Shown: piece by piece, positions 8,954 through 13,943 of the stretch
Numbering within the stretch: position 1 is the stretch's first letter
Layout: each line of letters starts with the position of its first letter
Virus record (IMG/VR): IMGVR_UViG_3300042731_003217
Coordinates: 1 to 21,110 of that record
Strand: one strand, 5' to 3'
Length of the DNA stretch: 21,110 nucleotides
DNA from: a virus
The notes under the pieces: model-generated
Seen by the model: only the letters and a program-made list of their open reading frames with translations
Databases searched by the model: none
What the model was told of the DNA's origin: nothing
Translations under genes and position numbers: made by a program

Positions 8954-9319
8954 TTACTTCTCCTTCCGGGCCTCGCGGATCGCCGAGACCAGCTTGAGCT
9001 TTGACCAGCGCCCGTCCACCTCGAGACCCATCCCGTTGGCGAGCTCGAGGAGCTCGGCCTTGGTGTGGTCCTCTATGGCCGGTGCTGGCGGTTCCGTGTC
9101 CTCGGCGGCCGGCGCTGGCGCGGCGGGCACTTCGACGACCGTCGACGGCGCCCGCGGAAGGTCTGGCGTCGACGAGACCCTCCGCCACATCTTGCCCTGT
9201 AGGACTAGCGCGGCGTGTTCCTCCGGCACCTCGATGGCACCGGTGGAGTCGAGCTTGTACGTCACTCCACGGACCAGCAGGATACCGCCCTTTCGCCGCT
9301 GGTGTCTTAGCTTCACCAC
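8954..9319 (-). CDS. Head-associated protein with C-terminal HeH/SAP-like helix-extension-helix, 121 aa
   Basis: GTG start (a GTG-GTG pair) 7 nt after a GGAGG site. Residues 1-50 (GGILLVRGVTYKLDSTGAIEVPEEHAALVLQG) look like a compact basic beta domain seen in small phage head proteins. Residues about 55-85 are a Pro/Ala/Glu-rich flexible linker. Residues about 86-118 (HTKAELLELANGMGLEVDGRW, then SKLKLVSAIREA) fit the HeH/SAP/Rho-N-type helix-extension-helix motif. That motif often ends phage head-tail or capsid-associated proteins and can bind nucleic acid. It is the first gene after the capsid protein, the usual place for a head-completion component. Its Shine-Dalgarno lies in a hairpin (see separate entry), suggesting translational control. 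A DNA-binding role is inferred only. Confidence 0.7.
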   Translation of the reverse strand: MVKLRHQRRKGGILLVRGVTYKLDSTGAIEVPEEHAALVLQGKMWRRVSSTPDLPRAPSTVVEVPAAPAPAAEDTEPPAPAIEDHTKAELLELANGMGLEVDGRWSKLKLVSAIREARKEK

Positions 9320-9326
9320 TTCTGTG

Positions 9327-9340
9327 CCTCCTTTCGGAGG
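9327..9340 (-). promoter_or_regulatory. Hairpin burying the Shine-Dalgarno of the gene at 8954-9319
   Basis: Read on the minus strand, a CCTCC-GAAA-GGAGG palindrome has a five-pair stem closed by a GNRA (GAAA) tetraloop. Its 3' arm is the GGAGG ribosome binding site lying 7 nt before the GTG start at 9319. The fold would hide the site until melted, for example by a ribosome. The stem is short, so the strength of any effect is uncertain. Confidence 0.5.
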
Positions 9341-9348
9341 TCAGAGGG

Positions 9349-9372
9349 CCCCCCGGGCCTAAACCCGGGGGG
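9349..9372 (-). terminator. Strong GC hairpin after the capsid gene, without a U-tract
   Basis: A perfect nine-pair stem (C6G3 pairing with C3G6) with a six-base loop lies 30 nt after the major capsid stop. No run of T follows on the minus strand, so it does not look like a standard intrinsic terminator. It may be a partial attenuator, an RNA-processing or message-stabilising hairpin, or a terminator dependent on other factors. Strong hairpins after capsid genes are common in phages and help produce excess capsid message. Confidence 0.5.
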
Positions 9373-9401
9373 TTATGTAATCCCTCAGACCCCGTTAAGG
9401 G

Positions 9402-11112
9402 TTAAGGGATCTGCGCGTTGTCCAGCCCGCTGGACCCGGCGGCCCTCGCCACGTTCTTGTAGATCACGCTCTTGCCCGGCGCGTAGACCACGGGCGCGCC
9501 GTACAACAGCTGCATCCAGCGGATCGACGTGTCGATGGTCGCGAGCGGGATCTTGACCGCGGGTGCCAGCTGTTTGAACGAGAAATACTCCAGGTTCTGC
9601 TGGATCAAGAACGCGGTCGAGCAGCCCGGCAGGTCGGCGTTGAGGTCCGTCATGGCGGTCGTGGCGCCGGACCTGGCCACCGTCGTCATCAGACGCTCGG
9701 TGCCCTGGGCCCCGTCCTTGTCCGTCCGATAGATCTCGAACGCCGTGCCGGCCGTCGAGCCATCGGCCACCGTGAAAGTGACCTTCTCGCCGGCGGCGAC
9801 CGTGACCGGCCCCGTCAGCTGAAGCACGGCGCTCTTGCCGTACCTGTTGATGGCTCTGATCGAGTAGTAGTAGTCCCCGGCGTCGGAGGCGATGAACTGG
9901 GAGTCCGAATCCGCCGAGGTCGCGGGCGCCACGCTCTCCGTCGGCGCCGAGGGGATCTTCGCGGCCGGGCCGACTCCACCGCTGCCGACCAACGGGCCGA
10001 ATTGGATGAAGAGATCGGGGTTGAACTTGATGGGACCGAACTGGCTGTAGAAGCCCTGGATGTTCAGCCCGACCATCCCCTGCTGCCAACCCGCGGGGGG
10101 CAGGTTGATCCGCTCCGCCGGGTAGAACTGCTTGGCCAGGTCGGAGAAGGCGCCGTCGGCGCAGTAGAGGTCGGTCGCCCTCCCGTAGTTGGGCTCGGTC
10201 TTGACGATCAGGCAACCGTCGTTGAGGAGATCCTCGGTCAGCGGCTTGCCGCGCAGATCGACGATGTTGAGGCTCGCGTCGGGAGCTCCGTCGGTGATCA
10301 GCTTGAGCAGGCCATCCCACTGCACCGGGATGAGGCTGCTGTCGCCGAAGAACAAGGCGCGCTCGATCTGCTTGAGCAGCCACGCCATGCCGTTGACGGT
10401 TTCCTGCGCGATGACGTTGCCGTGCGCCGGTCGGATCAGGCTCATGACGTGGGTCACGGCCCGGGTCGTCCCGACGTACTTGATCACCGTGTACTGCCGG
10501 CTGTAGGTGCTGTCGTCCGCCTCGGGGAGATCTCCCTCGTCGATGAACGCCGCCACCCCGGAGCCGTAGCTCTCGAGCCGGTTGTACTCCTCGCATCAGT
10601 TACGCGGGCTGTTTAGACCCGCTCCCGAGGTTTCCCTCGGGTGTCGGACTATCTCACCACCCCAAAGGGTGCCGGGCACTCGTGGGACCGGTTATCGCTT
10701 GCGCTGCTCACGGTCCTAGTCTCTGAACCTTCCAGGGTACTGTTTGCGCTTCCCCTGGCTTGGCTGCGGATCGGCATGGGTGGCCGGCTGCCACCTTTAG
10801 CGTTCCCGCAATTCACCCGGTTATTCAAAACGAGTCTCCTCGTTAGGCCGCCAACTCGACGGTGTTGAACGCCGGAAGCTTGGTCACCGACTGCCACAAG
10901 CGGACATCGTCCATCTTGTAGGTGACCACCTTGAGGGTGTTCTCCAGACTCTCCGTCCGGAGCGGGAAACCCTCACCCGCTGCGGCCGACGGGGCGTTGA
11001 TGTCCTGACCCGCCGCCAGGGCTTTTCGGAGGTCGGCGACCTCCTCCCCGGACACCTGCCCGAACCCCTCGAGGCCGGCGTAGTCCTTCCAAGATACCAT
11101 GTCTCCGTGCAT
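9402..11112 (-). CDS. Major capsid protein, split by a group I intron (join 11112-10859 and 10593-9402), 481 aa
   Basis: Exon 1 (ATG at 11112 after a GGAGGA site) encodes residues 1-84 plus two bases of codon 85. Exon 2 (10593-9402) continues in the same frame. Joined, the junction reads LPAFNTV-EEYNRLESYGSG, which is continuous capsid-like sequence, and the length is exactly 482 codons including stop. The assignment rests on position after protease and scaffold, the N-terminal arm (KALAAGQ, GEGFPLRTE, KVVTYK), and core segments such as IKYVGTTRAVTH, AQETVNGMAWLLKQIERALFFGD and LYGAPVVYAPGKSVIY. Residues about 299-408 look like an inserted Ig/FN3-like domain (DAGDYYYSIRAINRYGKSA...TAFEIYRTDKDGA) that could project from the capsid surface. 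Without splicing, translation ends at a TAA inside the intron after 89 residues. The N-arm segment 30-69 is shared with the protease. Confidence 0.88.
10594..10858 (-). ncRNA. Group I intron (subgroup IA-like), 265 nt, no ORF, inside the major capsid gene
   Basis: Core elements can be read directly on the minus strand. The P2 hairpin is AACGAG-GAGA-CTCGTT (10844-10829). P3 is CCGGGT (10820-10815) with GCCCGG (10677-10672). P4 is TGCGGG (10810-10805) with TCCGCA (10770-10765), and a P5 hairpin is GGTGGC/GCCACC. P6a is CCAGGG/CCCTGG. The R element GTTCAGAGACTAG (10728-10716) gives P7 with TAGTC (10651-10647) in the S element GAGATAGTCC. An extra GGACCG/CGGTCC stem lies between P7 and P3', typical of subgroup IA. 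P8 is CACCC/GGGTG. P9 is CCCGAGG-GAAA-CCTCGGG, followed by a GCGGG/CCCGC stem. The 5' exon ends in U (10859), pairing with an internal guide GCGG (10851-10848) as U-G; the intron ends in G (10594). Removal restores the frame exactly. Confidence 0.93.
10906..11025 (-). repeat. Capsid N-arm copy of a 40-residue segment shared with the prohead protease
   Basis: Encodes residues 30-69 of the capsid protein. It aligns without gaps to residues 195-234 of the protease (12426-12545) with 29 of 40 identities. The identical blocks are KALAAGQ, GEGFPLRTE, LE and KVVTYK. The DNA is also visibly similar, for example around the CTCCGTCCGG and CTTGTAGGTGAC words. This indicates common descent of the two segments rather than chance. 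Confidence 0.9.
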
Positions 11113-11155
11113 TTGTTCCTCCGTGAATGTCCTTCTGACGGCCCGCTCAACGTCT

Positions 11156-11175
11156 AAAAGCCCGGGGTATCGGGC
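11156..11175 (-). terminator. Weak terminator-like hairpin between scaffold and capsid genes
   Basis: On the minus strand a five-pair stem GCCCG/CGGGC with a six-base loop is followed directly by TTTT. It sits 5 nt after the scaffold stop and 43 nt before the capsid start. The stem is short and the T run is only four, so partial attenuation or no effect are both possible. Confidence 0.35.
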
Positions 11176-11179
11176 GTGT

Positions 11180-12277
11180 CTACTTCGCGAGAGCCTCCTT
11201 GATCTCCGCGAGCATACTCTTGGAGATCTTGCGGCTGAGCTCGAACCTCGTGACGGCGCGGTCGATCGGCTCGCCGCACTTCGCGCGACCGCCGCTGTCC
11301 TTGTGCTGGGCCATGAGCAGGTGGAGCCCCTTGAAGATCTGCTCCTCGTTCAAGCCGATCTCGTTCGGCTCCTGGCCGGCGAAACCCTTCTCGAGGGGCT
11401 TGGCCTCGGCCGGGGTCGCCGCGCTCTTGCGCCCGACCGGCTGCTGCTCGACTACGCCCAGGCGCTTGGCCAGGGCGTCGTTCTGGGAGGACAGGCTCTT
11501 GATCATGTCCCCCTGGGACTGGATCACGTGAGCGACTCCGCGCATGGACTTGGCCAGGGCCTTGTTGAAGGTCTTCTGGTCGCCCATGCCCTTGGAGAGG
11601 TCCTCGCGCATGATGTCCAGGCCGGCGCCGACGGCATGGCCGAACTTCTCGAGAAACGGCGAGGCGTCGTAGTCCTCGCTGAACTCCTCGATGAAGACCT
11701 CCTCGAAGCCCTTCTCCATTGGCTCCTCGACCTCGCCACCCTTGTTGATGGCATCCTCCGGCTTCGGGTCGTTGGCCCCCAACAGGTCCATGAGCTCGAC
11801 CCGCTCGTCATCGGTCAGGGTGCCCTCCTCGAGCGCCTTGGCGAGCTCGGCGCGGCGGTCGATCTCGGGCTCCTCGACGCCCTCGGCGGCCGCGTCCAGG
11901 GCGTCCATCGCCTTCATCAGGTCGTCGGAGTCGATCTCGCCATCGTCGACCACGATCGGGGACTTCTCGGACTTCTCGGCCGTCTCCTCCTCGTCCTTCT
12001 CGTCCTCGTCCTCCTCGTCCTTCTCGGCCTTGTCGATCACCTTGCCGCCAGCCTCCGGGCGGAAACCGCCCTCGGCGCCGGACCGTCCCTCGCGCCCGGT
12101 CGGCATGGCCCCGGCGCCACCCTTCTCGAGGGGATCGGGCGCGGTGCGCTGGTGGTTCGCGGTTCTGGGCTGGGCGCCCTGGCCTTGCCGGCTTCCGCCC
12201 TTGAACATCGCCTCGGCCACCTCGGCCGCTTGCTCGTCTGCGGTTTTCGGCTTGTCGATCTCGTTCTCGTGTCCCAT
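11180..12277 (-). CDS. Putative capsid scaffolding protein, acidic, 365 aa
   Basis: ATG start with an AAGGAG site overlapping the end of the protease gene. The protein is highly charged and acidic. Residues about 85-110 are almost entirely Glu/Asp/Lys, followed by long predicted-helical stretches (SDDLMKAMDALDAAAEGVEE, KTFNKALAKSMRGVAHVIQSQG) typical of scaffolds. Short related words PLEKGGAGAM and PLEKGFAGQE occur in the N- and C-terminal parts. The basic helical C-terminus (FELSRKISKSMLAEIKEALAK) fits the usual capsid-binding end of scaffolding proteins. Its position between protease and major capsid protein is the classic scaffold slot. No enzyme motif is seen. The assignment is by composition and position; a minor internal head protein is the main alternative. 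Confidence 0.72.
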   Translation of the reverse strand: MGHENEIDKPKTADEQAAEVAEAMFKGGSRQGQGAQPRTANHQRTAPDPLEKGGAGAMPTGREGRSGAEGGFRPEAGGKVIDKAEKDEEDEDEKDEEETAEKSEKSPIVVDDGEIDSDDLMKAMDALDAAAEGVEEPEIDRRAELAKALEEGTLTDDERVELMDLLGANDPKPEDAINKGGEVEEPMEKGFEEVFIEEFSEDYDASPFLEKFGHAVGAGLDIMREDLSKGMGDQKTFNKALAKSMRGVAHVIQSQGDMIKSLSSQNDALAKRLGVVEQQPVGRKSAATPAEAKPLEKGFAGQEPNEIGLNEEQIFKGLHLLMAQHKDSGGRAKCGEPIDRAVTRFELSRKISKSMLAEIKEALAK

Positions 12278-12278
12278 C

Positions 12279-13127
12279 TCAAGCTGCTCCTTTCATCGCA
12301 TGTTGGATGAGTCTGTCGGCGAGCTCGCGGGGCGCGCCCGGGTATCGCTGACGGATCAGGGTCCTCGCCTGGCCCTTGGTGAGCCGGCGCTTTTTACGCT
12401 TGCGCTTCTCCTCGTCCTCTTCCTCGTCCTCCACCTTGTAGGTGACGACCTTTTCCTCCTCCTCCAGCTGTTCCGTCCGGAGGGGGAACCCTTCCCCTGG
12501 TGCTGCCCCTGGGTTGTTCACCGCTTGCCCGGCGGCTAGGGCCTTGTGAACACACTCGTCCGATGTACAACCAGGACATTGATCTTCCTGTTCGAGCACC
12601 ATCATGCTCTTGGCGATCAGGTCCAATCCGGTCTGTGTGTTGACTGGGCAATTAGTGATGGCAACGTTGCGGACAAGCGCTTGCGCAATGACCTTTCCGT
12701 CGCGGCCGGTACGTCGACGCACCTTACCTTCGATGGAATATCCAAGACGCCTATCGGTCTGCTGGAGCTGGTTGGCAAGATTCCAGATCTTGGAGGCTTT
12801 GTCGTGCCTGGGATCATCTCCTGGTGGCAGGAGATAAGCCTCCATCCGGGTCGCCGGCTTCCCGTAGTGGGTTGTCCGCTCGACCTTCAATGGATAGCCG
12901 ACTACGCCGTCCGTGTCTCTGGAATGATTATCATTTATCCAACCATGCTCCAGGAACGGATCGAAATCGAGACCTCTCTGGATCACGATTTCGCCCTGCT
13001 GGTCCTGGTGCTCCGTGGAGATGATCCCGGAGATGCGGCGCTCCTTGCCGGCCTCGCCGGCCTTGTGGAACACCTCGACGGGAACTTCGATTCGGAACGG
13101 GAACTCTTTGCAGGAATCAGGGGCCAC
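12279..13127 (-). CDS. Prohead maturation protease (XkdF/S78-like) with extended tail, 282 aa
   Basis: The N-terminal ~170 residues match the herpesvirus-assemblin-fold prohead proteases. RISGIISTEHQDQQGEIV is the opening strand block, FLEHGWINDNHS carries candidate catalytic His (H61 or H68), and LGYSIEGKV carries the candidate nucleophile Ser131. VRNVAITNCPVNTQT is the closing block. Such enzymes cleave scaffold and capsid arms during head maturation. The tail is unusual: a CPGCTSDEC cluster (184-192), then a 40-residue segment shared with the capsid N-arm (195-234), then a Glu-rich stretch and a KRKRKKRRLTKGQ basic helix. The start is GTG at 13127 with a poor ribosome binding site; no better start exists in frame before the upstream stop, so the N-terminus is less certain than the rest. 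Confidence 0.82.
   Translation of the reverse strand: MAPDSCKEFPFRIEVPVEVFHKAGEAGKERRISGIISTEHQDQQGEIVIQRGLDFDPFLEHGWINDNHSRDTDGVVGYPLKVERTTHYGKPATRMEAYLLPPGDDPRHDKASKIWNLANQLQQTDRRLGYSIEGKVRRRTGRDGKVIAQALVRNVAITNCPVNTQTGLDLIAKSMMVLEQEDQCPGCTSDECVHKALAAGQAVNNPGAAPGEGFPLRTEQLEEEEKVVTYKVEDEEEDEEKRKRKKRRLTKGQARTLIRQRYPGAPRELADRLIQHAMKGAA
12426..12545 (-). repeat. Protease-tail copy of the capsid N-arm segment
   Basis: Encodes protease residues 195-234, 29/40 identical to capsid residues 30-69 (10906-11025). In this copy the residues just before KVVTYK are Glu-rich and the segment runs into an acidic then basic tail, whereas in the capsid it continues into the core fold. Confidence 0.9.
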
Positions 13128-13194
13128 AATCCACCAATCACCCCGCCTCTCTCGGCTTACGCCACAGGCCCCTGGGGTACGTGAGGATTACAAC

Positions 13195-13434
13195 CTACGG
13201 TGATGTATTGGCGCTGTCAACATTTTTGCGGGTCCGGACGATCAGGCGCCTGCGGACCAATGCCTTCCGGAAGCTTTCGGAGAGCTCCAAAGGGAGTTGG
13301 ATCGTCGTCCCGCACTTGGTACAGACCCCCTCTGCCTGTGGACCGTCGAACGCCACAATCCGAGTCCTGACGCGGATCTTTCCGTCCTGACTCTTCTTGA
13401 CGAAGGCGGTGCGGCAGTTAGGGCAGTGGGTCAT
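13195..13434 (-). CDS. Small zinc-ribbon protein, 79 aa
   Basis: ATG overlaps the upstream stop as ATGA, implying translational coupling. The sequence opens MTHCPNCRTAFV and has a second knuckle VCTKCGTTIQLP near residues 37-47, so two CxxC pairs could bind one zinc ion in a ribbon. The remainder is basic (FRKALVRRRLIVRTRK), consistent with nucleic-acid binding. Length and layout recall small zinc-finger regulators in phages such as Mu Com, but I see no specific similarity beyond the Cys pairs. It could be a translational or transcriptional regulator, or a small structural zinc protein. A 67-nt stretch with no recognised element separates it from the protease gene. Confidence 0.75.
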   Translation of the reverse strand: MTHCPNCRTAFVKKSQDGKIRVRTRIVAFDGPQAEGVCTKCGTTIQLPLELSESFRKALVRRRLIVRTRKNVDSANTSP

Positions 13435-13943
13435 TTGGACCTGCGCATGACAGCAATGATTGCCGGGCGGGCCGCTGACATGGACTCGAACCGTCCGAGC
13501 TCGGGTCCTCCTACTTTGTCACCGCTGACGAGCACCCATTCATCACCGACCTTGTCGATCCTCAGCTCCCTGGTCCTGTCGTAGGTTTGCCAGCTGGCGT
13601 AACCAGGACCGCCGCTCATGTACTGCCAACCAGCATCGTCCATTTTTCGATTAAATCGCTGGATCTCGAGTTTCTTCTCGTGCTCTGGCGTGCGTTTCGG
13701 CTTGGCCTTCTCGTTCTCGGCCCAATTCAAGGGCTTCCACTGGTAGTTGTCGCCCTGGCCCTTGGCCCAGCCGTTTGGCGTCCGGCGCCAGCCACCACCA
13801 GGTGGGGGCTTGTGGCCACCCTTCGACGGCACAGTCAACCGCCGCTTTGGGGCAGCCGTGGGCTTGGCCGGGCCCCGGGACTCGATCTCGCGCTGTTCCG
13901 GCCGCCGAGCTCCCACCGTCAGCTTTGGCTGCTTCGCCTTCAT
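13431..13943 (-). CDS. Hypothetical basic protein, 170 aa
   Basis: ATG overlaps the stop of the large MuF gene as ATGA, and its own stop overlaps the next start, so it sits in a three-gene coupled set. The first ~100 residues are basic, Pro/Gly/Lys/Arg-rich and probably disordered (PKRRLTVPSKGGHKPPPGGG). The C-terminal ~65 residues look folded: DAGWQYMSGGPGYASWQTYD, then RELRIDKVGDEWVLVSGD and a final helix MSAARPAIIAVMRRSK. I do not recognise a family. The basic disordered half could bind DNA or RNA, or act as an internal head protein packaged with the MuF protein, but this is inference from composition and neighbourhood. Confidence 0.65.
   Translation of the reverse strand: MKAKQPKLTVGARRPEQREIESRGPAKPTAAPKRRLTVPSKGGHKPPPGGGWRRTPNGWAKGQGDNYQWKPLNWAENEKAKPKRTPEHEKKLEIQRFNRKMDDAGWQYMSGGPGYASWQTYDRTRELRIDKVGDEWVLVSGDKVGGPELGRFESMSAARPAIIAVMRRSK

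Noticed and set aside
9395-9409. A CCCTTAA tandem at the capsid stop, considered as a telomere-like or attachment repeat
   Set aside because: Only two partial units, one of which contains the stop codon; too short to support a repeat function.
9385-10596. A 403-codon minus-strand frame overlapping capsid exon 2
   Set aside because: Arg/Gly/Asp-rich out-of-frame shadow of the capsid coding sequence; the alternative frame gives recognisable capsid sequence.
10649-10897. An 82-codon minus-strand frame spanning the intron, considered as an intron-encoded protein or homing endonuclease
   Set aside because: No LAGLIDADG, GIY-YIG or HNH motif. It starts in exon 1 in a non-capsid frame and its sequence is just the translated ribozyme core.
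10843-11112. Capsid gene broken by a frameshift or nonsense mutation (pseudogene)
   Set aside because: The interruption is a complete group I intron fold, and its removal restores the frame exactly.
11099-12310. A 403-codon plus-strand frame rich in Leu, opposite the scaffold gene
   Set aside because: The Leu/Gly/Val repeat pattern is the complement of Glu/Lys/Asp codons in the scaffold; no ribosome binding site and antisense to the whole operon.
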